Origin: an uncultured Prevotella sp. | GTDB lineage: Bacteria > Bacteroidota > Bacteroidia > Bacteroidales > Bacteroidaceae | DNA length: 64,000 nt | Direction: 5' to 3' | Assembly: GCA_900317685.1 (NCBI GenBank) | Contig: ONHQ01000004.1 | Coordinates: 1-64,000, forward strand | Shown: positions 17,023-26,375 of the stretch, in pieces | Layout: the number at the start of each line of letters is the position of its first letter | How positions within the stretch are numbered: position 1 is the first letter of the stretch | The notes under the pieces: generated by a model | Told to the model about the DNA's origin: nothing | Seen by the model: only the letters and a program-made list of their open reading frames with translations | Databases searched by the model: none | Made by a program: the position numbers and the translations under genes

Positions 17023-18396
17023 TTATGCTTCTTCCAGCTCTTTCTCTTGTTCCTTTTCTTGTCCTTGTTCCTTTTCTTGTTCCTGCTCTGCTTTTCCGAA
17101 CTCTTTGTCGATTTTCAGTCGGCCTACCACTAAGAGGGTGAGAAGGCTGAATACCAGTGATAGCGTGAAGAAATGTCGGTAGCCCATCATGTCCTGCAGT
17201 GCACCGGATACCAATCCCGGCAGCATCATCGAGAGAGACATGATGGCGGAAGCCAATGCATAATGGCTGGTTTTGTATTCGCCACGACTATAATATATAA
17301 GGTATAGTGTGTAGGCTGTCAGGCCGAAGCCATAGCCGAATTGCTCCACAAACACGCAAAGGCTGATGATCCACAGACTGGAAGAGAGCGTGTAGCTCAG
17401 CAGCAGGTAGACCATCTGCGGCAAGAAGAAAGCCAGGGCCATCGGCCATATCCATCTCTTCAATCCGTCTTTACCTGCGAGAATACCTCCTAAGATGCCT
17501 CCCAACGACACTCCGATGATGCCCACGGTACCCTGTACGAGTCCATATTCCTGAGGTGAGAGTCCCAGTCCCCCGTTATGTCCCGAGTCGATGAGGAAGA
17601 GTGCAGACACCTTTTCCATCAGTCCTTCCGGCATGCGGAAGAAGATGATGAACATCAGAGCTACCCATATCTGTTCCTTGGCAAAGAACGTGCGGAAGGT
17701 ATGCGTAAACTCGTCTCCGATGGTTTTGAAGTTGACAAATGGGCGCTTGGCATCTTCTTTGGGACGCGGCAATACACAGTTATGCCAAAGCCACAGCAGT
17801 AGAAACAGCCCAGTGACACCAAAGAAAGTCAGACTCCACGAGTAGGAGATGCTGTTGCGAAATACCACCTGCAGATTGCCAGCTATCATCACGAGTACGC
17901 CTTGCGCGAAGATTGTGGCCAGACGGTCAAACAGCGAGCGGATACCCATGAACGTAGCCTGCTGATGGGTATTAAGGCCAAGCATATAGAAGCCGTCGGC
18001 AGAGATGCAGTGGCTGGCACCCGCAAAGGCGATCACCCAGAAGAAGAACAGAGAGCCCTGCAGCCAAAACGAGGTAGGTATTGTGAAGGCTACTCCGCCG
18101 AAGGCAGCGCCCAGAAGTACTTCTGTCAGCACGATCCACCAGCGTTTGGTTTTCACCACATTGATGAGCGGACTCCATACCGGTTTCAATATCCAAGGCA
18201 GATAGAGCCACGAGGTATAGAAGGTGATCTCGGCATTGCTCAGTCCCAGCTGTTTATAGAGGATCACCGATAGAGTCATAATCGTCACCAATGGCAATCC
18301 GTCGGCAAACGACAGCGACGGCACCCATAGCCAAGGCGACCTGTGTTCTTGATCTTGAAAAGTTGCTCCTGTTCTCTCTTTTGTTTTATTGAGCAT
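17023..18396 (-). CDS. AmpG-like major facilitator transporter
   Basis: 457 residues with about 12 membrane helices. The N-terminal pattern (LSFADGLPLVTIMTLSVILY, then YTSWLYLPWILKPVWSPLI) is that of the AmpG group, which imports muropeptide fragments. It sits 24 bases after a SpoIID/LytB-domain gene in the same operon, which fits a role in peptidoglycan recovery (inference). The last 25 residues are a Glu/Gln/Lys-rich tail encoded by a short DNA repeat (CTTGTTCCTTTT type, 17040-17092), probably variable in length between strains. Confidence 0.85.
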   Translation of the reverse strand: MLNKTKERTGATFQDQEHRSPWLWVPSLSFADGLPLVTIMTLSVILYKQLGLSNAEITFYTSWLYLPWILKPVWSPLINVVKTKRWWIVLTEVLLGAAFGGVAFTIPTSFWLQGSLFFFWVIAFAGASHCISADGFYMLGLNTHQQATFMGIRSLFDRLATIFAQGVLVMIAGNLQVVFRNSISYSWSLTFFGVTGLFLLLWLWHNCVLPRPKEDAKRPFVNFKTIGDEFTHTFRTFFAKEQIWVALMFIIFFRMPEGLMEKVSALFLIDSGHNGGLGLSPQEYGLVQGTVGIIGVSLGGILGGILAGKDGLKRWIWPMALAFFLPQMVYLLLSYTLSSSLWIISLCVFVEQFGYGFGLTAYTLYLIYYSRGEYKTSHYALASAIMSLSMMLPGLVSGALQDMMGYRHFFTLSLVFSLLTLLVVGRLKIDKEFGKAEQEQEKEQGQEKEQEKELEEA

Positions 18397-18420
18397 AGTC
18401 TTAAATGGTCGTAACTGATT

Positions 18421-19818
18421 TTAAACGTATAGCTTTGTGAGGCTGGCACCGGGATAATAGTGTGCTAAGATTCTGTCATAGTCATAGCCTTTGGCACCCA
18501 TCATCGCGGCACCAATCTGACAGAGTCCCACGCCATGTCCCCATCCTGCTCCATGGAGGGTAAAGCTCTTGGGAAATCCGTCTGCATCCTCTCCTTCTTT
18601 GTCCACCACAAAGGCAGAACTATAGAGATGGCTGTTGCTGAGTGCGCGTCGTATTTCCAACTCTTTTCCGATGATCAAGTCATGGTTCTCACCGATGACC
18701 TTCATCAGCCAGATTCTGCCGCTCTTTCCCCGCTGTAAGGGAATGATGTCGCGGATGCGTCCTAAGTTCCGTCGCGTCTTTCTTTGAATCAGTTCAGCCA
18801 ATTCCTCTTGTGTATATTCTACTGTCCAGCGATAGAAATCTGTGGTCTCCTGATCATAGTCGTTGAGCACTTGCGACAGCACTTCTCTGTCTTTTGTATT
18901 GCAGAAAGCCGGTGGGGTGGAGCGTATCCATCGCTCTGCCGCCGCCTCTACCGTCAAGTCGGGAACCAGCGCATCGCTGCTATTGTCCTCCTGACTCTTG
19001 ACCATTTCTGCCGTGTCAGTCACCGCTTTCAGGTAAGTCTTCGGGCTGTTTTCCCAGCAATATTGAAATTCTTCTGTTACGCCGCCGCAACACTTCGAGA
19101 AGCGTGCGTCACAGATCTCACCGTCGGAGGTCAGAATCTCACCTCTTGTCAGTCTGATGGCTTCCGCCACGTGTGGGCTGGTCTCCTTGGTGATACCCTG
19201 GTAGCGCTGACAATGGTCATCGGCACAGACGTCAAACAGCGTGTGGTCTTCGCGGTCATACCATTTCACGATACGATCCTTGTCTTCCACCATCTCGGCA
19301 GCTGCTGTTTTTCCTTGTGCTTTCACCTCGTCTGTCGGCTGCTCTCCTTTCCGTTTTACCATCTGAGCCAGCAGCCAGGAGCGCGAGATGACCGCATGAG
19401 CTTTGAGCAGCTCCAGACTCGACGTAGCACTCATCTCGCTCGATATCACACTCTCCAGGTATTTCTCCACCGGCAGCTCATTGACAGCGCATACCTTGTC
19501 GCCGTTCTTTATGAGATGCAGCGTACCCAAGAAAGTCTGAGTCTCTTTGCGCTCCCAGTGAAAGTTCACGCCTATGGTCACATCGCTCAGTGAGAACGAT
19601 GCGTCATCTGACAATGGCGAGAAGACCAGCTCGGGATATACCTCGTTGTTCCACACGATGCCGTGGGGTGTCATCTCCACAGTCTGAGCGCCTACTGCCT
19701 TGTGTCCCAGTACAGCGTAGGGGCCATTCAACGCGAAATGAATGGTCACGCCGCTGACGATTCCCACCTTCACTTGTGGTTCACAATGATATTTCCAACT
19801 CGATGATTCCATAGACAT
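18421..19818 (-). CDS. SpoIID/LytB domain protein
   Basis: 465 residues. The C-terminal signature HGAGWGHGVGLCQIGAAMM and the ending DRILAHYYPGASL identify the SpoIID/LytB domain; in SpoIID this fold is a lytic transglycosylase acting on glycan strands without stem peptides. The conserved VEKYLESVISSEMSATSSLE part lies near residue 125. Unlike SpoIID there is no signal peptide or membrane helix, so it appears cytoplasmic, and may act on imported fragments delivered by the neighbouring AmpG-like transporter (inference). A minus-strand TATCTTTG box at 19847-19854 gives a leader of about 22 bases. Confidence 0.85.
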   Translation of the reverse strand: MSMESSSWKYHCEPQVKVGIVSGVTIHFALNGPYAVLGHKAVGAQTVEMTPHGIVWNNEVYPELVFSPLSDDASFSLSDVTIGVNFHWERKETQTFLGTLHLIKNGDKVCAVNELPVEKYLESVISSEMSATSSLELLKAHAVISRSWLLAQMVKRKGEQPTDEVKAQGKTAAAEMVEDKDRIVKWYDREDHTLFDVCADDHCQRYQGITKETSPHVAEAIRLTRGEILTSDGEICDARFSKCCGGVTEEFQYCWENSPKTYLKAVTDTAEMVKSQEDNSSDALVPDLTVEAAAERWIRSTPPAFCNTKDREVLSQVLNDYDQETTDFYRWTVEYTQEELAELIQRKTRRNLGRIRDIIPLQRGKSGRIWLMKVIGENHDLIIGKELEIRRALSNSHLYSSAFVVDKEGEDADGFPKSFTLHGAGWGHGVGLCQIGAAMMGAKGYDYDRILAHYYPGASLTKLYV

Positions 19819-19820
19819 AA

Positions 19821-19840
19821 TCCTATATAATAAGGTGTTA
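19821..19840 (+). repeat. Single AAGGTG palindromic element between spoIID-like gene and rlmN
   Basis: TCCTATATAATAAGGTGTTA. Read on the minus strand it is TATTATATAGGATTATG, directly in front of the SpoIID-domain start, so its GGA box would serve that gene. One copy of the family described at 39937. Confidence 0.55.
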
Positions 19841-19846
19841 ATGATG

Positions 19847-19854
19847 CAAAGATA
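19847..19854 (-). promoter_or_regulatory. -7 box of the SpoIID-domain operon
   Basis: TATCTTTG on the minus strand, 29 bases before the start at 19818. Confidence 0.5.
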
Positions 19855-19897
19855 GCTATTTTATGGCACAAAATCCCTACTTTACTCAAAAAGTTTG

Positions 19898-19905
19898 TAT
19901 CTTTG
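19898..19905 (+). promoter_or_regulatory. -7 box of the rlmN operon
   Basis: TATCTTTG. An ATG at 19910 would fall about at the transcription start, which favours the second ATG at 19922 as the rlmN start. Confidence 0.55.
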
Positions 19906-19921
19906 CACTATGAATAGTACC

Positions 19922-20983
19922 ATGAATAAGAAAAATCTCCTTGGCATGACACTGCCCGAGCTCAAGCAAGTGGCCGTGTCGCTTGGCATGCCTTCCTTCG
20001 CCGGAGGACAGATGGCAAAATGGATCTACACCCAGCATGTGAGTTCCATCGACGAGATGACAAACATCTCCAAGGCCAACCGCGAGAAGCTCAACGAGCT
20101 CTATCAGATTGGTTGTGCAAAGCCCATTGACGCCCAGCACTCCAAGGACGGAACCATCAAATATCTCTTCCCCGTCGTCACAACCGCCGGTGCTGACTCG
20201 GCACCGGTAGCCACCAAGTTTGTCGAGACGGTATACATCCCCGAGGACGATCGCGCCACACTCTGCGTTTCGTGTGAGGTAGGCTGCAAGATGAACTGTC
20301 TCTTCTGCCAAACGGGTAAGCAGGGCTTTGAGGGCTACCTCACAGCCACTGATATCCTCAATCAGATCTACAGTCTGCCCGAGCGTGACAAGCTTACCAA
20401 CATCGTGTTTATGGGTCAGGGAGAACCGATGGACAACCTCGATAATGTGCTGCGAGCCACCGAGATCCTTACCGCTTCCTATGGTTACGCCTGGAGTCCC
20501 AAGCGCATCACCGTGAGCAGTGTGGGACTCAAGGACAAGCTCAAACGCTTCCTCGAAGAGAGCCAGTGCCATGTGGCCATCAGCCTTCACTCACCGCTCC
20601 ATGAGCAGCGCCAGGAGCTCATGCCGGCAGAGAGAGGTATGGCGATTGAGGACATCGTGGAACTGCTTCGCAACTACGACTTCTCCCATCAGCGTCGCCT
20701 CTCGTTTGAGTATATCGTCTTTGGCGGACTCAACGATTCCAAGGCTCATGCCCAGGCCATCGTGCGTCTGCTCCACGGCCTTGAATGCCGTGTCAACCTC
20801 ATCCGCTTCCATCAGATTCCCCATGTGCCCTTGCATGGAGCCAGCGAGGAGAAGATGGAGAGCTTCCGTGACTATCTCACACAGCACGGTATCTACACGA
20901 CGATCCGCGCCAGCCGTGGGCAGGACATCTTTGCCGCCTGTGGACTGCTCAGCACAGCTAAGAAGAACGCTGAATCAAAATAG
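19922..20983 (+). CDS. rlmN: 23S rRNA (adenine2503-C2)-methyltransferase
   Basis: 353-residue radical SAM enzyme that methylates A2503 of 23S rRNA and A37 of some tRNAs. The cluster motif CxxxCxxC is in GCKMNCLFC, followed by QTGKQGF. The SAM-binding GQGEPMDNLDNV and the catalytic C-terminal cysteine in DIFAACGLL are present. I start at 19922 (MNKKNLLGMTLPELK) because the promoter box at 19898 leaves no leader for the earlier ATG at 19910. First gene of a four-gene run to 24299. Confidence 0.95.
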   Translation: MNKKNLLGMTLPELKQVAVSLGMPSFAGGQMAKWIYTQHVSSIDEMTNISKANREKLNELYQIGCAKPIDAQHSKDGTIKYLFPVVTTAGADSAPVATKFVETVYIPEDDRATLCVSCEVGCKMNCLFCQTGKQGFEGYLTATDILNQIYSLPERDKLTNIVFMGQGEPMDNLDNVLRATEILTASYGYAWSPKRITVSSVGLKDKLKRFLEESQCHVAISLHSPLHEQRQELMPAERGMAIEDIVELLRNYDFSHQRRLSFEYIVFGGLNDSKAHAQAIVRLLHGLECRVNLIRFHQIPHVPLHGASEEKMESFRDYLTQHGIYTTIRASRGQDIFAACGLLSTAKKNAESK

Positions 20984-20998
20984 AAACCGCACCATTCC

Positions 20999-22033
20999 GT
21001 GAAGCGTATCGCCCATAGCGCAGTGAGTCTCAGAAGTACTCTGTTGTTGCTGCTGTTTGCTCTTGTGAGTTGTCGCAACGGTGGCTTGCTGCCCCGCTCC
21101 GGCGGACAGCTCTATGAAGTGCTGCTGGTGGGCGACACGGCAGGCATGGTACGCAGCGTGCTCTCTGCCGACGTGGAGGGCTTGCCGCAACCCGAACCGA
21201 GTTTCGATGTGTCGGAGGTCAGCGCCGAGGCTTTCGGCAACACGCTCCGCTACACGCGCAACATCGTGATCGTCGACATCAATGCTGAGGCATACACTCG
21301 TCCCTCAATCCGCAGCGAGCGCAATGTGTGGGCACAGCCTCAAACCGTGGTGCATATCGGGGCACCGTCGGCAATGGCACTTCGCAACAGCATCGACAGC
21401 GTAGGACGGCGGCTGCGCTTTCTCCTCAATCGCTCAGAGATGAAGAAGCAGCTCAGCATCCTGCACCATGAGCGGAACGTCAAAGCTGAAAAGCTCGTCC
21501 GGAAGATGTTCGGCATAGCGTTGTGGATACCTGCAGACATGATTGCCAGCAAGCAGGGCAAAGACTTCCTTTGGTTGAGCAACAACTCAGCCACCATGAT
21601 GCAAAACATCGTGGTCTATCTCGATTGGAGTCCTGTCAACGCATCTGATGCTAAAGCTAATCCTGACGTTAGGACTACGGGCTATGGCGACAGCGAGTCC
21701 CGCTATTTCATCGGTGCCCGTGACTATATGTTGGGTCGCAACATCCTCGGAGAGACCGACAGTATGCACATGGCTACAGTCCCCGAAAGCGTACTGATCG
21801 ATGGACGGGGCTTCTATCGCGGCTTGTGGATGATGACGGGCGATGCCATGGGCGGTCCGTTTGTCAGCCGCGCGTTCCTGTTGCAGCAGTCCGGGCGACA
21901 AGGCAACTTGGTTTGCCGCCATATCGTCGTCGAGGGCTTTGTGTTCGCTCCGGGCAAGACCAAGCGCAATGCGGTTCGCCGGCTCGAAGCCGTGCTCTAT
22001 ACCATGAGGCAGGTAAAGCGCACAGATCATTGA
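20999..22033 (+). CDS. DUF4837 family lipoprotein
   Basis: 344 residues starting with GTG, 15 bases after rlmN. A signal sequence ends in LLFALVSC, a lipobox, so the protein is a lipoprotein. The mature part (YEVLLVGDTAGMVRSVL..., later FLWLSNNSATMMQNIVVY) is the DUF4837 family, known only in Bacteroidota and without a known function. The position between rlmN and pdxA is usual for Bacteroidales in my experience; the neighbours do not suggest a role. Confidence 0.85.
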   Translation: MKRIAHSAVSLRSTLLLLLFALVSCRNGGLLPRSGGQLYEVLLVGDTAGMVRSVLSADVEGLPQPEPSFDVSEVSAEAFGNTLRYTRNIVIVDINAEAYTRPSIRSERNVWAQPQTVVHIGAPSAMALRNSIDSVGRRLRFLLNRSEMKKQLSILHHERNVKAEKLVRKMFGIALWIPADMIASKQGKDFLWLSNNSATMMQNIVVYLDWSPVNASDAKANPDVRTTGYGDSESRYFIGARDYMLGRNILGETDSMHMATVPESVLIDGRGFYRGLWMMTGDAMGGPFVSRAFLLQQSGRQGNLVCRHIVVEGFVFAPGKTKRNAVRRLEAVLYTMRQVKRTDH

Positions 22034-22080
22034 TTTCAAACATTAAAATATTCAAGACTAATAGATAAGACCAAACAACC

Positions 22081-23250
22081 ATGAACAACAACAAAATACG
22101 CGTGGCCATCACCCACGGCAGCACCAACGGCATTGGCTACGAGCTCATCTTCAAAGCTTTCGAAGAGACAGAGATGTTTGAGCTCTGTACTCCTATTATA
22201 TATGGCTCTCCCAAAGTGGCTGCTTATCATAGCAAGGCCCTGGGCATCAAGGACAACTTCACCATCATCAACGACGCCAGTGCTGCCCAGGACGGTAAGC
22301 TCAACATCATTCCGGCCGTCGACGAGGAGATCAAGGTGGAGATGGGCATTCCCTCTTCCGATGCCACGCTGGCTGCTGTGAAGGCACTCGATCGCGCCAT
22401 CACCGACTACAAAGACGGACTCTTCGACGTGCTCGTCTGTGCTCCGGCCGATAAAGGCGAGGCTCATGTGGGCGGCTTCGACTTTCCGCGTCGTGCCAAA
22501 TACATTGAGCAGTGCATCGGTGAGGGCAAGAAAGCACAGTGTCTGCTTATCAACGGTGACATGCGGCTGGCACTCATGACTGACCAAATCAGCCTGAAGG
22601 ATGTTCCTGCCGCCATCACTTCTCACGACATCATCGAGCAGGTGGCTATTCTCTTCACCACGCTGCGCCGCGACATGCGTGTCTCCAATCCCCGCATCGC
22701 TGTGCTCGCCCTCAATCCGGGCGTTGACGAAAAGGCAGAAGGACAGGAAGAGGCTGAAAACATTGTGCCGGCCATTCAGAAGTTGGCAGATGCCGGTGTC
22801 AACGTCTTCGGACCCTATCAGGCTGACCTCTTCTTCCAGCAGGGCGACTACTATCACTTCGATGCCATTCTTGCCATGTACCACGATCAGGGACTGGCAC
22901 CGTTCAAGACGCTCCATCCCGACAACAATGTCCGCTATCTTGGAGGACTGCCTTTGGTAGCTACGGCTCCCGATCTCTCCCCTTGCTACGACATCGCCGG
23001 CCAGGGTGTTGCCGATCCCACGCCATTGCGCCACGCTATCTATGCTGCCATCGATGGCTTCCGCAACCGCCGTGCCTACGACGAACCGCTGGCCAACCCG
23101 TTGCCTAAGCTCTATCACGAGAAGAAGGACGACAGTGAGAAGGTGCGCTTCTCCATTCCCAAGAAGCACGAGAACGCCATCAAGGAGCGACTCGGCAACC
23201 ATCCCGCTCCTGCCGCCAAAGCTCAGGAAGGCAACGGCAAGGAACAATAA
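22081..23250 (+). CDS. pdxA: 4-hydroxythreonine-4-phosphate dehydrogenase
   Basis: 389 residues. Oxidises 4-phosphohydroxy-L-threonine in pyridoxal phosphate synthesis. Visible family marks are THGSTNGIGYELIFKAF at the N-terminus, VCAPADKGEAHVGGF, and MYHDQGLAPFKTLH, whose histidine binds the metal. The protein is longer than E. coli PdxA (329) owing to a charged C-terminal tail. Third gene of the rlmN run. Confidence 0.93.
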   Translation: MNNNKIRVAITHGSTNGIGYELIFKAFEETEMFELCTPIIYGSPKVAAYHSKALGIKDNFTIINDASAAQDGKLNIIPAVDEEIKVEMGIPSSDATLAAVKALDRAITDYKDGLFDVLVCAPADKGEAHVGGFDFPRRAKYIEQCIGEGKKAQCLLINGDMRLALMTDQISLKDVPAAITSHDIIEQVAILFTTLRRDMRVSNPRIAVLALNPGVDEKAEGQEEAENIVPAIQKLADAGVNVFGPYQADLFFQQGDYYHFDAILAMYHDQGLAPFKTLHPDNNVRYLGGLPLVATAPDLSPCYDIAGQGVADPTPLRHAIYAAIDGFRNRRAYDEPLANPLPKLYHEKKDDSEKVRFSIPKKHENAIKERLGNHPAPAAKAQEGNGKEQ

Positions 23251-23282
23251 CACACATATAGCATACAACATCTCTCGACAGC

Positions 23283-24299
23283 ATGAAAAAGAAATACCAG
23301 AACGGCTTCTTCATTTTTGGACTCATCGTACTGATCATCATGGTCACCCAACTTGACTTTGCGCAAGTGTGGGCGGGACTGAAACATGCGGGCTACTGGT
23401 TTTTCGCCGTCGTAGCGCTGTGGATGTTTCTCTATGTGTTCAACACTTCCGCGTGGTATCTGATCATCAAGGGGGTATGCAGCCAACCGTCGACCGACGG
23501 CAAGCCGGTGAAGCGCATCCCCTTTCTGTGGCTCTACAAGATCACGGTGTCCGGCTTCGCCCTCAACTATGCCACGCCGGGCGGGCTGATGGGCGGTGAG
23601 CCCTACCGTATCATGGAGTTGGCTCCGAAGATTGGCACTGAGCGTGCCTCGTCGTCGGTGATCCTCTATGCCATGACCCATATCTTCAGTCACTTTTGGT
23701 TTTGGCTGCTTTCAGCCATCGTCTTTCTCTTTGTTCATCGCTTCTCCGTTTTCTATACGGTGATTATGGCGTCCATCATCTGCTTTTGCATTCTTGGCAT
23801 TTGGTTCTTTATGGCGGGCTATCAGAAGGGTCTGGCCAACCGCGTGATGAACTTCCTCAGCCATTTGCCCATGATCAAGCGTTGGGCTACGCCGTTTGTC
23901 GAGCGTCATCGTGAGCAACTCAACACCATAGACCGGCAGATCGCAGCCCTGCACAAGCAGCAACCGCGCAACTTCATCGGAGCCGTACTCTTGGAGCTCT
24001 CGTGCCGCATCTGTTCCGCATTGGAGATCTTCTTCATTCTGCTGGTCCTCATGCCCCACGTCAACTTCATCTATTGTGTGCTCATCCTGGCTTTCACCTC
24101 GCTCTTTGCCAATCTGCTTTTCTTCATCCCTTTGCAGCTGGGCGGCCGCGAGGGTGGTTTCCTTATGTCCACTACCAGCTTGGGCCTCACTGCCAGTGCC
24201 GGCATCTTCGTGGCATTGATCGTTCGTGTGCGCGAGTTGATCTGGACTGGCATCGGACTGTTGCTCATCAAAATGGAGAAGAGCTCGAAAGACAAATAA
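23283..24299 (+). CDS. Flippase-like integral membrane protein (YbhN/UPF0104 type)
   Basis: 338 residues with about eight membrane helices, of the lysylphosphatidylglycerol synthase transmembrane / UPF0104 family. Marks: GFALNYATPGGLMGGEPYRI near residue 90 and LPLQLGGREGG near the C-terminus. Members move or modify lipids; no substrate can be assigned here. Starts 32 bases after pdxA and ends the run. Confidence 0.85.
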   Translation: MKKKYQNGFFIFGLIVLIIMVTQLDFAQVWAGLKHAGYWFFAVVALWMFLYVFNTSAWYLIIKGVCSQPSTDGKPVKRIPFLWLYKITVSGFALNYATPGGLMGGEPYRIMELAPKIGTERASSSVILYAMTHIFSHFWFWLLSAIVFLFVHRFSVFYTVIMASIICFCILGIWFFMAGYQKGLANRVMNFLSHLPMIKRWATPFVERHREQLNTIDRQIAALHKQQPRNFIGAVLLELSCRICSALEIFFILLVLMPHVNFIYCVLILAFTSLFANLLFFIPLQLGGREGGFLMSTTSLGLTASAGIFVALIVRVRELIWTGIGLLLIKMEKSSKDK

Positions 24300-24572
24300 A
24301 GGAGGCAATGGCAAAAGCCAAAGGATGAGGTTCCTGATATGAATGTCTGGCAGGGCAGCAGAGAGTGGCGTGCGCAGTATTCAGACAAAAAGGAAAATAA
24401 TCATTGATGGAAGTGAAAATCCAAATCAAGAAATATTTTAAAGACATAGGAACAAAGGGACAAGGATCTCAGACAGAAAGAAAGGTGGAAGACTGCGAGA
24501 CATGAGCGCGACATCGCTCATAGCACTTATAGGCGGAAGACAGCGGCGGAGTCGACAGAGTACTACGGTGAA
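24300..24572. other. Non-coding stretch
   Basis: No gene, terminator or promoter that I can support between the flippase-like gene and the 22-bp tandem repeat. Confidence 0.4.
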
Positions 24573-24676
24573 GTACTGGAGTAATCTCGGCTTTGTACTG
24601 GAGTAATCTCGGCTTTGTACTGGAGTAATCTCGGCTTTGTACTGGAGTAATCTCGGCTTTGTACTGGAGTAATCTG
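24573..24676 (+). repeat. 22-bp tandem repeat, 4.7 units
   Basis: Unit GTACTGGAGTAATCTCGGCT plus TT. Copies start at 24573, 24595, 24617, 24639 and 24661. The first four are identical and the last is cut after 15 bases. It is flanked by further TACT fragments (24561, 24681). It lies in the 547-base gap before the Nudix gene, with no coding frame that makes sense. Confidence 0.9.
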
Positions 24677-24846
24677 CCCGTAGTACTGACACCAAAAGGC
24701 TTTGCTCTTAATGTCAAAAGCCTACGATAGGAACATCAGAAAAGCTTTCTGCCCATCACAAAAAGCCAGGATGGAACTGGCACACTGGATAAACTCTGTG
24801 TTGGGAGGTGAGAACTCATGAACACAATACCTATTATATTTAAGAC

Positions 24847-25245
24847 ATGAAACATATCGAAGTAGTGGCTGCTATTATCTGCCGTGGCGGCCTGATCTTC
24901 GCCACGCAGCGTGGCTATGGCGAGTGGAAAGACTGGTGGGAGTTTCCCGGTGGAAAGATCGAGGAGGGCGAAAGCCGTGAGGACGCCTTGCGGCGGGAGA
25001 TACGTGAGGAGCTGAACACAGAGGTCTCTGTCGACCGCTTCGTCATGACGGTGGAGCACGACTATCCTGCTTTCCATCTCACGATGCACTGCTATGTCTG
25101 CCATGTCGTCTCCGGGCACCTTGAACTTTTGGAGGCTGAGGATGCGCGCTGGCTGCCGGAAGACCATCTCGGCGGCGTCCACTGGTTGCCCGCCGACCGT
25201 CAGGTTGTGGACTATCTGTGTTCCACGCACTTGCTGAGCAGGTAA
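24847..25245 (+). CDS. Nudix hydrolase, MutT-like
   Basis: 132 residues. The Nudix box runs from about residue 36: GGKIEEGESREDALRREIRE followed by EL; the usual Gly near the box end is replaced by Asn (EELNTEV), a variant also common in other MutT-like proteins. Family members remove oxidised dGTP or dCTP from the nucleotide pool; the exact substrate cannot be read from sequence. Confidence 0.88.
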   Translation: MKHIEVVAAIICRGGLIFATQRGYGEWKDWWEFPGGKIEEGESREDALRREIREELNTEVSVDRFVMTVEHDYPAFHLTMHCYVCHVVSGHLELLEAEDARWLPEDHLGGVHWLPADRQVVDYLCSTHLLSR

Positions 25246-25267
25246 ATCATCTTTTTCTGAGGAAAAG

Positions 25268-25299
25268 TTTGGTGGAACGGAAAACTTTTAGTAATTTTG
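25268..25299 (+). promoter_or_regulatory. Promoter of infC-rpmI-rplT
   Basis: TTTG (25268-25271), 20 bases, TAATTTTG (25292-25299). Confidence 0.7.
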
Positions 25300-25309
25300 C
25301 ACGCTGTAT

Positions 25310-25324
25310 GGGTATGTTATACCC
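25310..25324 (+). promoter_or_regulatory. Leader hairpin of infC
   Basis: GGGTA TGTTA TACCC starts about 5 bases after the predicted transcription start. The operon is autoregulated by L20 in several bacteria, but this leader of about 55 bases is short, so control by this hairpin is only a possibility. Confidence 0.35.
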
Positions 25325-25359
25325 TAAAACCAAAATAAAAATGACTTTAATATAGCTGG

Positions 25360-26058
25360 ATGAAGAAAGACAATCAGAAGAATCAGTACCGTGTCAACGG
25401 TCAGATTCATGTACGGGAAGTACGAGTCGTAAGCGACGACGGCTCACAAGTAATGCCTACACGTCAGGCACTTGACTTGGCTCATCAACAAGGGGTAGAC
25501 CTCGTGGAGATCTCGCCCAACGCACAGCCGCCCGTTTGTCGTCTCATCGACTATAGCAAGTTCCTCTATCAGCAGAAGAAGCGTGCGAAAGAGATGAAGC
25601 AAAAGCAGGTGCGTGTGGAGGTGAAGGAGATCCGCTTCGGACCTCAGACCGACGACCACGACTACCAGTTCAAGCTCAAGCATGCCAAGGAGTTCCTCGA
25701 AGAGGGCAACAAGGTGCGCGCTTACGTGTTCTTCCGTGGCCGTTCCATCCTTTTCAAGGAGCAGGGCGAGGTGCTGTTGCTGCGCTTTGCCAATGACTTG
25801 GAGGAGTATGCCAAGGTAGAGCAGATGCCAAAGCTCGAAGGCAAGAAGATGTTCCTGTTCCTCGCTCCGAAGAAGGCAGGCATCGCTAAGCAGAGCCAGC
25901 AGAAGCGCGACCGTCTCGCCGCAGAGGCCAAGGCCAAAGAAGAGGCTAAGGCACAGGCTGCTGAGAAGGCAGAGAAAAACGGACTTCTGGCCAACGCCAA
26001 GGGTGGTGACGCCCTTCGCAAGCTCGCTGAGGCCGCTGACGGGGAGAAGAAAGACTAA
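25360..26058 (+). CDS. infC: Translation initiation factor IF-3
   Basis: 232 residues. Binds the 30S subunit and checks start-codon pairing. The N-domain shows [15 protein letters not shown] and [20 protein letters not shown], and the C-domain shows [21 protein letters not shown] 50-residue Ala/Lys/Glu-rich C-terminal extension makes it longer than the E. coli protein (180), which is normal for this phylum. I use the ATG at 25360, 61 bases after the promoter box; infC often uses rare start codons, but none is needed here. Confidence 0.96.
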   Translation: MKKDNQKNQYRVNGQIHVREVRVVSDDGSQVMPTRQALDLAHQQGVDLVEISPNAQPPVCRLIDYSKFLYQQKKRAKEMKQKQVRVEVKEIRFGPQTDDHDYQFKLKHAKEFLEEGNKVRAYVFFRGRSILFKEQGEVLLLRFANDLEEYAKVEQMPKLEGKKMFLFLAPKKAGIAKQSQQKRDRLAAEAKAKEEAKAQAAEKAEKNGLLANAKGGDALRKLAEAADGEKKD

Positions 26059-26138
26059 GAGATAGAAAAACTGAGTGGTACCGCCGGGTATATGCGTTGC
26101 CACCTTTCAATTCATATCAACATTTAAAACAACAAAAA

Positions 26139-26336
26139 ATGCCAAAAGTAAAGACTAACTCCGGTGCAAAGAAGAGATTCACATTCACCGGTACGGGTAA
26201 GATCAAGCGTCATCACGCTTACCACAGTCACATTCTGACTAAGAAGACAAAGAAGCAAAAGAGAAACCTCGACCATCAGACTTTGGTCGACGGCGCAAAC
26301 CTCAAGCAGGTTCGCGGTCTGCTCTGCCTCCGTTAA
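26139..26336 (+). CDS. rpmI: 50S ribosomal protein L35
   Basis: 65 residues, [20 protein letters not shown], then the basic [20 protein letters not shown] segment. The first ATG of the longer frame (26097) is not used, since L35 always begins MPK-K(T). Gene order infC-rpmI-rplT is conserved in bacteria. Confidence 0.97.
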   Translation: MPKVKTNSGAKKRFTFTGTGKIKRHHAYHSHILTKKTKKQKRNLDHQTLVDGANLKQVRGLLCLR

Positions 26337-26375
26337 TCGTAAACCTTTTTAGTCGAACGCTTAAAGAACAAAATT

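Noticed and set aside
24573..24676. CRISPR array or coding repeat
   Set aside because: No spacers. Open frames across it exist only because 22-bp units repeat; no start context or family likeness.
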